From: Collinsella aerofaciens
GTDB lineage: Bacteria; Actinomycetota; Coriobacteriia; Coriobacteriales; Coriobacteriaceae
Length of the DNA: 23,292 nt
Reading direction: 5' to 3'
Assembly (NCBI RefSeq): GCF_901212495.1
Contig: NZ_CAAKNY010000079.1
Coordinates: forward strand, 18,100 to 41,391
The notes beneath the pieces were generated by a model, which worked only from the letters and a program-made list of their open reading frames with translations, was not told the origin of the DNA and made no database searches. The translations under genes and the position numbers were made by a program. Shown here one piece after another: positions 6,042 to 13,396 of this stretch; position 1 is the stretch's first letter; each line of letters begins with the position of its first letter.

Positions 6042-6765
6042 AGGCGAGGGCTTGGCGCTGGAGCTCGATGAGCTCGGCAATGCCCTTGTCGCCCAAATCG
6101 AGCAGGGCATTGAGGCGCTTGCGGTCGAAGGGCGCCTGCTCGCCAGTGCCCTGGAGCTCGATCATCTCACCGGTATCGGTGGCGACAAGGTTCATGTCGA
6201 CCTCGGCATGACTGTCCTCGGAATAATCCAGGTCGAGCAGGGTGTTGCCGTCGACAACGCCCATGGAAATCGCGGCGACCTGACCCGTGAGCGGGATGCG
6301 CTCGAGCTTACCCGCCTCGACCCACATGGCAAGGGCGTCGTGCAGTGCCACCCAGGCGCCGGTAATGCTCGCCGTTCGCGTGCCGCCGTCTGCCTGAATC
6401 ACGTCGCAGTCGACGATGACGGTGCACTCTCCGAGCGCCTTCATGTTGACGACGGTGCGCAGGCTACGGCCGATCAGACGCTCAATCTCCATGGAGCGAC
6501 CCTTGCGGTTGGCGTGCTCGCGCTTGCAGCGCTTGCCGGTCGATGCCGGCAGCATGGCGTATTCCGCGGTTACCCAACCGGCCTTGGCGCCCTTGCGCCA
6601 GCCCGGCACGCCCTCCTCGATGGTGGCAGCGCACAGCACGCGCGTATCGCCAAACTCCGCCAGGCACGAACCGTGGGCGTGCTTCATGACGCCACGGGTG
6701 AGCTTAACGGGGCGCAGCTCATAGGCGGCGCGGCCATTGGCGCGATTGACCTGCATATACTCCAT
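6040..6765 (-). CDS. rph: Ribonuclease PH
   Basis: A phosphorolytic 3'-to-5' exoribonuclease that trims the 3' ends of tRNA precursors and acts as a hexameric ring. The 241 residues match the family length. Visible motifs are RPVKLTRGVMKHAHGSCL near the N-terminus, then TAEYAMLPASTGKRCKRE with the Arg residues that contact RNA, IGRSLRTVVN, and the phosphate-site region DCDVIQADGGTRTASITGA. DLDYSEDSHAEVDMN near the C-terminus carries the conserved acidic residues. The ATG at 6765 has AAAGGA about 7 nt upstream; a second ATG three codons in is a less likely start. murI ends 54 nt upstream. The stop codon sits inside a terminator stem. Confidence 0.95.
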   Translation of the reverse strand: MEYMQVNRANGRAAYELRPVKLTRGVMKHAHGSCLAEFGDTRVLCAATIEEGVPGWRKGAKAGWVTAEYAMLPASTGKRCKREHANRKGRSMEIERLIGRSLRTVVNMKALGECTVIVDCDVIQADGGTRTASITGAWVALHDALAMWVEAGKLERIPLTGQVAAISMGVVDGNTLLDLDYSEDSHAEVDMNLVATDTGEMIELQGTGEQAPFDRKRLNALLDLGDKGIAELIELQRQALA

Positions 6766-6819
6766 AGAAAAATCCTTTCGGCAAAAGATGTGGCGACGGC
6801 TTTGGCGGCTGCCTTACAT

Positions 6820-7704
6820 CTATTTCAGCTCATCGATATCGATATGCTCAATGCTCTTGAGCGGCTGGCCAAAGATAAAACTGCCCGCCACCGCAAACTC
6901 GGCAATGTTATCGGCCGTCGTCGCAAAACGATGCTGCGGCTCGGCTGCGTCGCCCGCCAGCTGCTCGCGGCGCATGAGAATATCGGTCAGCTCGCGCGTG
7001 GTCTCCTCGGCGGAGCTCACCACGCGCACCCCAGACCCCAACGCATGGCGAATGGGCCCCGCGAGCAGCGGAAAATGCGTGCAGCCGAGCACCACGGTAT
7101 CGATGCCGTGGTCGCGCAGCGGTTCAACCGTGGCGCCGACCAGCGCGCGTACGGCAGGCGTATCGAAGATGTCCTCGTTCTCGAGCCACTGCTCTTGCAG
7201 ATGCGCGCCCGAGGCGAGCTCGTGCTCAACGACCTCGACAAAGCTCGAGGCAGGGCAGCCGTATACGTCGACGCCGGCATCCAGATCCTGAATGGCACGC
7301 GTGTAGGCGCCTGAGCGAATGGTGAGGTTGGTCGCGAGCACGCCCACCCGGCGCGTGCGGGTGCTGTTGATTGCCGCGCGTGCGCCTGGTGCAATCACAC
7401 CGATGACGGGAACGTCGAGCACCTGCTGGGCCAAACGCAAAGCCGCTGCAGTCGCCGTGTTGCAGGCGATGACCATGATCTTGACGTCGTGCTTCGACAG
7501 CCAACGGCCCGCCTGCAGTGCAAACGATCGCACCTCATCCTCGGTGCGCGTGCCATAGGGGCAGCGCTTGGTGTCGCCAAAGTAGTAGACGGACTCGTGC
7601 GGCAGCGCCGTCGCAATCGCGCGCGCAACCGTCAGACCGCCCAAACCAGAATCGAACACGCCAATCGGGCGCGTGTCGCCTGCCGGATTCTCGATATCGG
7701 ACAT
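6820..7704 (-). CDS. murI: Glutamate racemase
   Basis: It converts L-glutamate to D-glutamate for peptidoglycan precursors. The 294-residue product has the family's two-cysteine mechanism: GVFDSGLGGLTVA (15-27), Cys81 in ACNTATAAALR and Cys208 in LGCTHFPLL, plus YFGDTKRCPYG. The start is uncertain. The ATG at 7704 is preceded by GGTGAGG, a plausible binding site. A GTG at 7758 in the same frame overlaps the last base of the preceding stop codon (TAGTG) and would add 18 residues by coupled re-initiation. The shorter form agrees better with homologues, which begin shortly before PIGVFDSG. rph follows after 54 nt. Confidence 0.94.
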   Translation of the reverse strand: MSDIENPAGDTRPIGVFDSGLGGLTVARAIATALPHESVYYFGDTKRCPYGTRTEDEVRSFALQAGRWLSKHDVKIMVIACNTATAAALRLAQQVLDVPVIGVIAPGARAAINSTRTRRVGVLATNLTIRSGAYTRAIQDLDAGVDVYGCPASSFVEVVEHELASGAHLQEQWLENEDIFDTPAVRALVGATVEPLRDHGIDTVVLGCTHFPLLAGPIRHALGSGVRVVSSAEETTRELTDILMRREQLAGDAAEPQHRFATTADNIAEFAVAGSFIFGQPLKSIEHIDIDELK

Positions 7705-7757
7705 GACCTCACCAGATTCTCTCTCGAAAAGATATGGCTCAGCGCGATAGAACCGCA

Positions 7758-8669
7758 CTACGAACGGGCCGCGACCAGCAGCTCGGCCGTTGCCGCCCAG
7801 CCGTCGACAATCTTGCCGCGCGTGACGTAGGCGTTATCGCGAGTATCCAGGAACTCGGGCGCGCCGGCGCTGGTCAGGCCGTTCTCGACCAAACAGAACG
7901 TGCCCACGTGGTCGGCCATGTAGAAGTCGGACTCGGAGTCGCCGAGCGCCAGCGTCTCCTCGCGCTCGATACCCAGATGCTCGCAGAAGCGCGCAATGGC
8001 AACGCCCTTGTTGAGGCCGGCGGGATTGATGTTAAACGCGCGGCCATCCTCGACGCGTTCGAGCTCGAGCGTCGTCGGCTTGGACAGATGCGTCAGGTGA
8101 CCGTTGCAGGCCCAGACCAGGCCGCAGCCGGACTCGTCAAGAATGGCCTGGACCTCGTCGTCGGGCACATCGCCGCGCATGCCGACGGTGACCTCGCGGT
8201 ACTTGTAGCCAGTCGACATGTCGTTGTGGTACTCGATCTTATGCGGCCAGCGGGCAAGGATCTTCTCGCACACGCCGGTCTGCTCGATCACCTGATGCGG
8301 CGTGAGGCCGCAGGCGGGGTCGTAGGGCATATCGCCGGTCAGATACTCCCAATCGTTAGCCTTGAGATCGTACATGACCAGACCACCCATCTCGCCGATG
8401 TAGGAGTTGAGGCCAAGCACGCGCGCATCCTCGTGGATCATGGTGCGGTTGCGGCCCGAGGTGGGGACCACCTGGATGCCGGCGCGGGCAAGTGCCACGA
8501 CAGCCTCGACGAGCTTGGTCGAGGGGTTGCCGTCGTTGTCGCGCAGCACGCACGAGCCGGGCGCGAGCATGGTGGCGTCCAGGTCGGTAAAGACGTACTT
8601 AACCTTGGCAAGACGCTCGCGCATCTCGCCCGAAAGCTCAGCGACGGTCGGCAGGGTATTGTGGGACAT
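7758..8669 (-). CDS. HAD superfamily hydrolase (Cof/MPGP-like phosphatase)
   Basis: A 303-residue haloacid-dehalogenase-type phosphatase, substrate unknown. Motif I is FTDLDATML with the nucleophile Asp29 and acid/base Asp31; the residue after the second Asp is Ala instead of the usual Gly. The motif II region is PTSGRNR. Motif IV is LALGDSESDFYMA, with a Lys in GLNKGVAIARF as motif III. The long cap between motifs II and III (about 85-225) fits the Cof or mannosyl-phosphoglycerate phosphatase class. ATG 8669 has GGAG 5 nt upstream; a GTG two codons earlier is less likely. Its stop is within 54 nt of the murI ATG or overlaps the murI GTG, so the two genes are co-transcribed, but nothing in the sequence ties this enzyme to cell-wall metabolism. 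Confidence 0.85.
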   Translation of the reverse strand: MSHNTLPTVAELSGEMRERLAKVKYVFTDLDATMLAPGSCVLRDNDGNPSTKLVEAVVALARAGIQVVPTSGRNRTMIHEDARVLGLNSYIGEMGGLVMYDLKANDWEYLTGDMPYDPACGLTPHQVIEQTGVCEKILARWPHKIEYHNDMSTGYKYREVTVGMRGDVPDDEVQAILDESGCGLVWACNGHLTHLSKPTTLELERVEDGRAFNINPAGLNKGVAIARFCEHLGIEREETLALGDSESDFYMADHVGTFCLVENGLTSAGAPEFLDTRDNAYVTRGKIVDGWAATAELLVAARS

Positions 8670-8780
8670 GGTCACTCCATTACGTAGAAGGGGCTTCTGG
8701 TCTTAGGCGGCGCGCCTCGCTTGAGGGGAAACGCGCTTGCAACGGCAGCGCACTCAGGACGCCGCCCTCATCGCAGTTCA

Positions 8781-10343
8781 TTAGTCAAACTGGGTAACAT
8801 CGATTAAACGATTGGCAAGCGAAAGATCGCTCTCGATGGGTACGAACTCATCACCCACGTGCATGAGCTCCTCGTCGCCCTTTGCCAACAGCAAGACGAT
8901 GGTGGGCGCATCGGGGCTGACGTATTCCTCGCGCGCCGCCTTGAACGCCGCGTGCACAGCAGCCTCGCGATCGAGGATAATCTTGTTCGGGGTATCGTCG
9001 GGAACATGCTCGGCAAGCTCGCGACAGACCTTCATCGGGTCCTCGTGAGCCGGATCCTCGTTGGTAAAGACCAGCAGATCAGAATATGGTGCGGCCTCGC
9101 GCGGAAGCTGCTCACGGCGCTCCTGCGCCTTGCCTCCAGCGGCACCAAACAGCGCAATGACCGGGCTGGCGGGAAACGCTCGTTTGACCGACGAAAAGAG
9201 CGAGCGGAACGAGAGTTGGTTGTGAGCGTAGTCAACAACGCAAATCACGCGGCCATCCTTCGACTCCACGACCTCCATGCGGCCCGGCACACGCAGCTTG
9301 GAGAGGCCCTTCTTGATGGCATCGATACCGATGCCGATCTCGCGCGCGGCGGCGATAGCGACCAGCGCGTTCTCAACGTTGAAGTCTCCCGCGATACCCA
9401 GCAGGACCTTCTCCCCCGCCTCGGGCTTGTCGGCTCTCATGCCATGCAGATTAAACTCGATGTTAAAGCCGACCATGCGGACATCGCTTGCCCACAGGCT
9501 CGCCTCGGGATGCTCGACGCCAACGGTCACCAAGTTCTCGGCCGTCGACGCGGCCTCCAGTACGCGTTCGACTTCATCGGTGCCCAGATTTACCACGGCG
9601 GTCTTAGCCTGATCAAAGATCCTGAGCTTGCTCTCAAAATAATCCTCGAAGGTCGGGTGCTCGATCGGCGAGATGTGGTCACGCCCGATGTTGAGGAAAC
9701 ACGCCACGTCAAACGGCAGGTTCTCGACGCGCTGGTACTTGAGCGCCTGGCTCGAGACCTCCATGACCATGGACTGGCGACCAGACGCGCGGCAGTTGGC
9801 GATATGGCGCCAGACCTCCGGGGCCTCGGGCGTGGTGTTGGTGCTCTCGTAGCACTCGATACCATCGTCGGTACTCACCGAGCCGATCATGCCACAGGAC
9901 TCGCCCGCCGCCTTGATGATGGACTGGAGCATAAAAGCGGCCGTGGTCTTTCCCTTGGTACCGGTGATGCCCACGATCTTAACGTCATGGTCGGGACGGT
10001 CGTAGACCTCCGGCGGCAGCAGGGCCATGGCCGTGCGCACGCTGGCCACGACCAGCATCGCAGCACCACTCTCCTGCGCCAGCGGTTCCAGAGACTCAAC
10101 CAGCGACTCCTCGCACACAAATGCGACGGCGCCCGCATCGAGCGCCATGCTCAAAAACGCGGGCTTAAAGGCAGCGCCCTTGCAAAAGAACACGTCACCC
10201 GCCGAAACCGCGCGCGAATCAAATGAACAGCCGGTCACGGCACGCTCGTCAACCTGCTCCGAAGCACGCAGCTCGCCGCACACATCGAGCAGCTTGGCAA
10301 GCGTATCGACCGTGGTCACGGCCGCGGAATCCGAATGGTGCAT
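8781..10343 (-). CDS. murE: MurE-type UDP-MurNAc-dipeptide amino acid ligase
   Basis: A Mur ligase of 520 residues that adds the third amino acid to UDP-MurNAc-L-Ala-D-Glu. Domain 1 (about 1-115) contains GCSFDSRAVSAGDVFFC. The ATP loop is GITGTKGKTT (125-134). STNTTPEAP and MEVSSQAL follow, then DHISPIEHPTFEDYFESK with Lys239 as the expected carbamylated lysine. The C-terminal domain carries VDYAHNQLSFRSLF and FTNEDPAHEDP. Meso-diaminopimelate enzymes have DNPR at this last site; here it is EDPA (429-432), so the Arg that contacts diaminopimelate is missing. This argues for a different residue such as lysine or ornithine. AAAGGTGA precedes the ATG. It stands alone between the asnB terminator and a 111-nt gap before the HAD gene. 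Confidence 0.85.
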   Translation of the reverse strand: MHHSDSAAVTTVDTLAKLLDVCGELRASEQVDERAVTGCSFDSRAVSAGDVFFCKGAAFKPAFLSMALDAGAVAFVCEESLVESLEPLAQESGAAMLVVASVRTAMALLPPEVYDRPDHDVKIVGITGTKGKTTAAFMLQSIIKAAGESCGMIGSVSTDDGIECYESTNTTPEAPEVWRHIANCRASGRQSMVMEVSSQALKYQRVENLPFDVACFLNIGRDHISPIEHPTFEDYFESKLRIFDQAKTAVVNLGTDEVERVLEAASTAENLVTVGVEHPEASLWASDVRMVGFNIEFNLHGMRADKPEAGEKVLLGIAGDFNVENALVAIAAAREIGIGIDAIKKGLSKLRVPGRMEVVESKDGRVICVVDYAHNQLSFRSLFSSVKRAFPASPVIALFGAAGGKAQERREQLPREAAPYSDLLVFTNEDPAHEDPMKVCRELAEHVPDDTPNKIILDREAAVHAAFKAAREEYVSPDAPTIVLLLAKGDEELMHVGDEFVPIESDLSLANRLIDVTQFD

Positions 10344-10381
10344 CTTTCACCTTTCTCAGCCATTTGGCAGGGACGGTTTTC

Positions 10382-10409
10382 ATAGTAACTGAAACGTGCT
10401 CGCGCAAAA
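10382..10409 (-). promoter_or_regulatory. Weak candidate murE promoter
   Basis: On the minus strand a -10-like TACTAT (10382-10387) lies 38 nt before the murE start codon. A weak -35-like TTTTTG would fall in the T-tract of the asnB terminator at a 17-bp spacing. The -35 match is poor, so this is only a suggestion. Confidence 0.3.
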
Positions 10410-10429
10410 ACGGCTCCCGGAGGAGCCGT
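10406..10429 (-). terminator. Intrinsic terminator of asnB
   Basis: An 8-bp perfect stem, ACGGCTCC (10410-10417) with GGAGCCGT (10422-10429) and loop CGGA, is followed on the minus strand by five Ts (10406-10410, the last shared with the stem). It lies 26 nt after the asnB stop codon. Confidence 0.88.
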
Positions 10430-10455
10430 TACGCGCAGGCATTCGTAAGCCGAGA

Positions 10456-12336
10456 CTAGGCAGCCTGAACAGAAGGCTGGTCCTCGTCGATAAAGAAGCG
10501 CTTGTACCACACCAGGAACACGAGCGGTGTATAGATCTTGCGCTGGAAATCGCCCTTGCCTGCAAAGTGCAGGTCGAGCAGGTGCATGAGCTCGTCGGTA
10601 TCGAAGAACTCGCTTGCCCACGGCGCGGTGAAGTACGTCTTGACATAGTCGTACCACTTTTGCTCGCGCAGCCAGTAGACAATCGGCACCGGGAAGCCCA
10701 CCTTGGGACGAGTGGCCCACTCATCGGGCAGCGACTTGTTGGCAGCGTGGCGGAGTACCTGCTTGTTGCCGTTCTCGTTGATGCGGTAGCGGTCGGGAAT
10801 GTGCTCGGCGAACTCCATGACCTTGCGATCCAGGAAGGGCACGCGCAGCTCCAGCGAGTGCGCCATGCACATCTTGTCAGCCTTGAGCAGAATGTCGCCC
10901 GGGAGCCACATGTTCATGTCCAGGTACTGCTTCTTGACCAGCTCGGGCTGGCCCTTCACGCGCGCGTAGATGGGTGCAGCGAGCTCGAAGGCGCCGTCGC
11001 CGGTGTTGTACGCGGGCTTGAGTACGCCGTCGACCTCGCGCTCAGGCCATACCAAAGCCTGGCCCAGGAACGACTTCTCGGGGATCTCGGCACCCTTGAC
11101 CAGAAAGTTATGGCCCTTGAAGTACGGCATATGCAGCGCCAGGTTACCGAGCGCGCGGCGAATGGGCAACGGCACCATCTTTTTGTACTTGCGCACCGGA
11201 ACCGTGTCCTCGTAGTAGGCGTAGCCGCCAAAGAGCTCGTCGGCGCCTTCGCCCGAAAGCACGACGGTGACGTCTTTGCGCGCCATCTCAGCCAAGAACC
11301 ACAGCGGCACAGACGACAGGTTGGACTGCGGCTCGTCCATGTGATACTGAATGTCCTCGAGTGCGCCAAAGAACTCGTCGGCGGTGATCATCTTGCGGAC
11401 ATTCTCGACGCCGAGCTTATCGGAAAGCTCCTTGGCGTAGTTGGTCTCGTTGAAATTCTTGTAATCGAAGCCCACCGAGAAGGTCTTGTCGGGCATGAGA
11501 CAAGCGGCAATATAGCTGGAGTCGACGCCGCCGGAGAGGAAGGAAGCGACCTTAACATCAGCGATGCGGTGGGCCTCGACGCTCTCGTGCACAACCTCAT
11601 CCAGCTCGTCGACGTACTCCTCGAACGGCTTCTCGACGGCAGAGTAGTCGCAATCCCAATAGCGCTCGATGTTCATCTTGCCGGTCGGGATGTCGACGGT
11701 AAAGTAATGCGCCGGCGGCAGCTTGTAGACACCCTCGAAGAAGGTCTCCTCGGTTGCCGAATACTGCAGCGTCATGTACGGACGCAGGGCCTTTTTGTTG
11801 ACCGCCTTGTGGAAGTGCGGGTAGTCCAGGAAGCTCTTGATCTCGGAACCAAAGAGCACACCCGGCGCACCGTCGCCCGCATCGGCCATGGGATAGTAGT
11901 AGAGCGGCTTGATGCCAAAGATATCGCGGGCGCCAAAGAGCTTGTTCTTCTTCTTGTCCCAGATGACGAAGGCGTACATACCGCGCAAGCGATCGAGTAC
12001 GGCCTCGCCCCACTCTTCGTAGCCGTGCAGGAGGCTCTCGGTGTCGGCGCCGCAGTGGAAGTTATAGCCCTTGGCCTCGAGCTCGGAGCGAAGCTCCTGG
12101 AAGTTGTAGATCTCGCCGTTGAAGACGATGACGACGCTGCCGTCCTCGTTGGCCATGGGCTGAGCGCCAGCCTCGGTCAGGTCGAGGATCGACAGGCGGC
12201 GGAAGCCCAAGGCAACGCGGCCATCGATAAACTGACCGCCCATGTCGGGACCGCGATGGACGATGCGGTCCATCATCTTGGTGAGCACCTCGGATTGGTT
12301 ATCCGTCCCACCGACAAAACCGACAAAACCGCACAT
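10456..12336 (-). CDS. asnB: Asparagine synthetase, glutamine-hydrolysing
   Basis: It makes asparagine from aspartate, ATP and glutamine. The 626-residue protein has the two expected domains. The N-terminal Ntn glutaminase (1-about 205) begins MCGFVGF, where Cys2 becomes the nucleophile after Met removal, and contains RIVHRGPD, RRLSILD, FNGEIYNF and the GAD-TES turn. The synthetase domain carries the PP-loop SGGVDSS (268-274), LSGEGADELFGGY and KADKMCMAHSLELRVPFLD. The ATG at 12336 is preceded by AGGGGA at 6 nt. It has a promoter region shared back-to-back with tRNA-Val and its own terminator, so it is a single-gene unit. I saw no T-box leader. No sign of truncation. Confidence 0.95.
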   Translation of the reverse strand: MCGFVGFVGGTDNQSEVLTKMMDRIVHRGPDMGGQFIDGRVALGFRRLSILDLTEAGAQPMANEDGSVVIVFNGEIYNFQELRSELEAKGYNFHCGADTESLLHGYEEWGEAVLDRLRGMYAFVIWDKKKNKLFGARDIFGIKPLYYYPMADAGDGAPGVLFGSEIKSFLDYPHFHKAVNKKALRPYMTLQYSATEETFFEGVYKLPPAHYFTVDIPTGKMNIERYWDCDYSAVEKPFEEYVDELDEVVHESVEAHRIADVKVASFLSGGVDSSYIAACLMPDKTFSVGFDYKNFNETNYAKELSDKLGVENVRKMITADEFFGALEDIQYHMDEPQSNLSSVPLWFLAEMARKDVTVVLSGEGADELFGGYAYYEDTVPVRKYKKMVPLPIRRALGNLALHMPYFKGHNFLVKGAEIPEKSFLGQALVWPEREVDGVLKPAYNTGDGAFELAAPIYARVKGQPELVKKQYLDMNMWLPGDILLKADKMCMAHSLELRVPFLDRKVMEFAEHIPDRYRINENGNKQVLRHAANKSLPDEWATRPKVGFPVPIVYWLREQKWYDYVKTYFTAPWASEFFDTDELMHLLDLHFAGKGDFQRKIYTPLVFLVWYKRFFIDEDQPSVQAA

Positions 12337-12387
12337 ATACTATCCCCTCTGCTGTTGCTGGGTATCAAATCGAATCAGTAGCTTTTG

Positions 12388-12405
12388 AGTATACCCGAGG
12401 GTGTA
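12388..12405 (-). promoter_or_regulatory. Putative asnB promoter -10 with near-palindrome
   Basis: On the minus strand a -10-like TATACT (12388-12393) stands about 50 nt before the asnB start. It overlaps an imperfect dyad TATACCC-GA-GGGTGTA (12390-12405). No convincing -35 sits 16-18 bp upstream, so it may need an activator. The bases around the -10 (GGTATACTCA) match those at the tatA promoter. Confidence 0.45.
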
Positions 12406-12504
12406 AAGAGGGACGGAATGTTCAGGCAATCTCAACTGAATCAGCTCCGCGCCGACACGCACCGGTTACCTTTAATGGATATGAGGTGAATGGGGCGATT
12501 GTTT

Positions 12505-12513
12505 TGCTATACT
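12505..12513 (+). promoter_or_regulatory. tRNA-Val promoter (extended -10)
   Basis: TGCTATACT gives an extended -10 (TG at 12505-12506, TATACT at 12508-12513), ending 10 bp before the tRNA. The -35 region is a poor match, which is acceptable for an extended -10 promoter. Confidence 0.6.
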
Positions 12514-12523
12514 CTCTCCGCAC

Positions 12524-12599
12524 GGGCGATTGGCGCAACGGTTAGCGCAGGTGCTTTACACGCACAAGGCTGGGGGTTCGAATCCCTCATCGCCCACCA
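12524..12599 (+). tRNA. tRNA-Val (TAC)
   Basis: The only plus-strand gene. The acceptor GGGCGAT pairs with ATCGCCC, the D stem is GCGC/GCGC, and the anticodon loop is TTTACAC with anticodon TAC. The T arm is GGGGG-TTCGAAT-CCCTC. CCA is encoded at 12597-12599. The first anticodon-stem pair is a G-A mismatch; the other four pair. The last 18 bases of the gene, ending in this CCA, recur twice downstream. Confidence 0.93.
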
Positions 12600-12611
12600 C
12601 TTGTTTTGATA

Positions 12612-12640
12612 GGCTCCCAGCGATGGGAGCCTTTCTTGTT
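12612..12640 (+). terminator. tRNA-Val terminator (repeat unit 1)
   Basis: The 8-bp stem GGCTCCCA (12612-12619) with TGGGAGCC (12624-12631) is followed by TTTCTTGTT. It lies 12 nt after the encoded CCA. Confidence 0.85.
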
Positions 12641-12795
12641 AGGGCCCAGTGCATGGGATTCGAACCCGCAAGGGTGCGGAGCTGAGAAAACGCGCAAGCG
12701 TTTTCCAGCGCAGCACGCGAGGAGCGAAGCGACGAAGCGGAAGCGGGCGGCGAAGCCGCACGCGACATCCCTCATCGCCCACCACCGAATTGGAA

Positions 12796-12822
12796 ACGGT
12801 CCTCGAAAGGGGGCCGTTTTTG
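12796..12822 (+). terminator. Terminator-like hairpin (repeat unit 2)
   Basis: ACGGTCC (12796-12802) pairs with GGGCCGT (12811-12817), including one G-T pair, and TTTTTG follows. It occupies the same place in unit 2 as the tRNA-Val terminator in unit 1 but has a different sequence. Confidence 0.6.
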
Positions 12823-12981
12823 TATGGGCCCATTTCGTGGGATTCGAACCCGCAAGGGTGCGGAGCTGAGGAAACGCGAAGCGTTTTCCAGCGCAGCACG
12901 CGAGGAGCGGAGCGACGAAGCGGGGCGCGGGCGGCGCCAGCCGCCCGCGGACATCCCTCATCGCCCACCACTGATTTGACA

Positions 12982-13011
12982 GGCTCCCAGCTATGGGGGC
13001 CTTTCGTTTTT
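12982..13011 (+). terminator. Terminator-like hairpin (repeat unit 3)
   Basis: GGCTCCCA (12982-12989) pairs with TGGGGGCC (12994-13001), with one wobble, followed by TTTCGTTTTT. The left arm is identical to that of unit 1. Confidence 0.6.
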
Positions 13012-13063
13012 GGGCCCATCACAGAGGGATTCGCACCCATCAGCACGTCTGTCACAAAGGTCG

Positions 13064-13281
13064 TGGCCAAAAAATGGCAAAAATGAGTACTGCTACTTTG
13101 CTTGCAACATATAAAAAGATAGTATTTGCTTAAGTTACGCAACATATGTCCATTATAAGGACTCACAGTTGGATCAAAAGCGTGCATTTATCGCGCATTT
13201 TGTCTTGCTATCTGGCCTTATTAGTCCAAAATTGCTGCTACCAAATCGGTAGCAGTACTCATATTTGATGTTTTTTGACCA
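13064..13281. repeat. 218-bp MITE-like inverted-repeat element
   Basis: The 33-nt arms 13064-13096 and 13249-13281 are inverted repeats with 28 of 33 positions matching, including a perfect 14-bp inner part (ATGAGTACTGCTAC with GTAGCAGTACTCAT). The interior of about 150 bp is clearly more AT-rich than the rest of the window and has no credible reading frame. A second perfect 8-bp hairpin, CTGCTACC-AAATC-GGTAGCAG (13235-13255), overlaps the right arm. No target-site duplication is evident. The segment fills the space between the tRNA-Val repeats and the end of argD. Confidence 0.6.
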
Positions 13282-13312
13282 GCAGGTATCCCCGCCTTAG
13301 CAAATCGATAGC

Positions 13313-13370
13313 AAAACGGGCTCCAGACCGCTGAATCGTACCGCTATGGCACGTCCGCAGTCCGGAACCC
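13313..13370 (-). terminator. Probable argD (arg operon) terminator
   Basis: On the minus strand GGGTTCCGGAC (13360-13370 reversed) pairs over 11 bp, with two wobbles, with GTCTGGAGCCC (13318-13328 reversed), followed by GTTTTGC. The 31-nt loop contains a further 6-bp hairpin. It lies 27 nt after the argD stop codon. The T-run is short. Confidence 0.5.
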
Positions 13371-13396
13371 GGTCCAAATTGAGTTATTGCGCTGTG

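Larger units (their letters stand above)
12582..13045 (+). repeat. 185/186-bp tandem repeat built on the tRNA-Val 3' end
   Basis: The 19-mer ATCCCTCATCGCCCACCAC occurs at 12582-12600 (T stem and acceptor of tRNA-Val plus one base), 12767-12785 and 12953-12971. Each occurrence is followed by a terminator-like hairpin, then a GGGCCCA word. After that comes GGGATTCGAACCC, a T-arm-like word in the opposite orientation, a long GC-rich hairpin and a GCGAAGCGACGAAGCGG-type stretch. The third unit is cut short after about 95 bp and its T-arm word is altered. The unit therefore starts at the kind of site used by tRNA-targeting integrases, but no integrase is nearby. Confidence 0.8.

Noticed and set aside
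12337..12523. T-box or amino-acid riboswitch leader for asnB
   Set aside because: I found neither the T-box bulge sequence nor an antiterminator/terminator pair; only a short leader and a dyad near the -10.
12582..13045. CRISPR array
   Set aside because: Repeats are about 185 bp apart, mostly conserved in between, begin with a tRNA end and contain terminators; there are no spacers and no cas genes.
13083..13133. A 16-codon open frame in the AT-rich element
   Set aside because: It has no ribosome binding site, starts inside an inverted-repeat arm, and is too short to support.
12556..13187. Several open frames across the tRNA-Val tandem repeats
   Set aside because: They are translations of tRNA-derived repeat DNA, with words typical of spurious antisense-tRNA proteins (such as GDEGFEPP) repeated once per unit, and no start signals.
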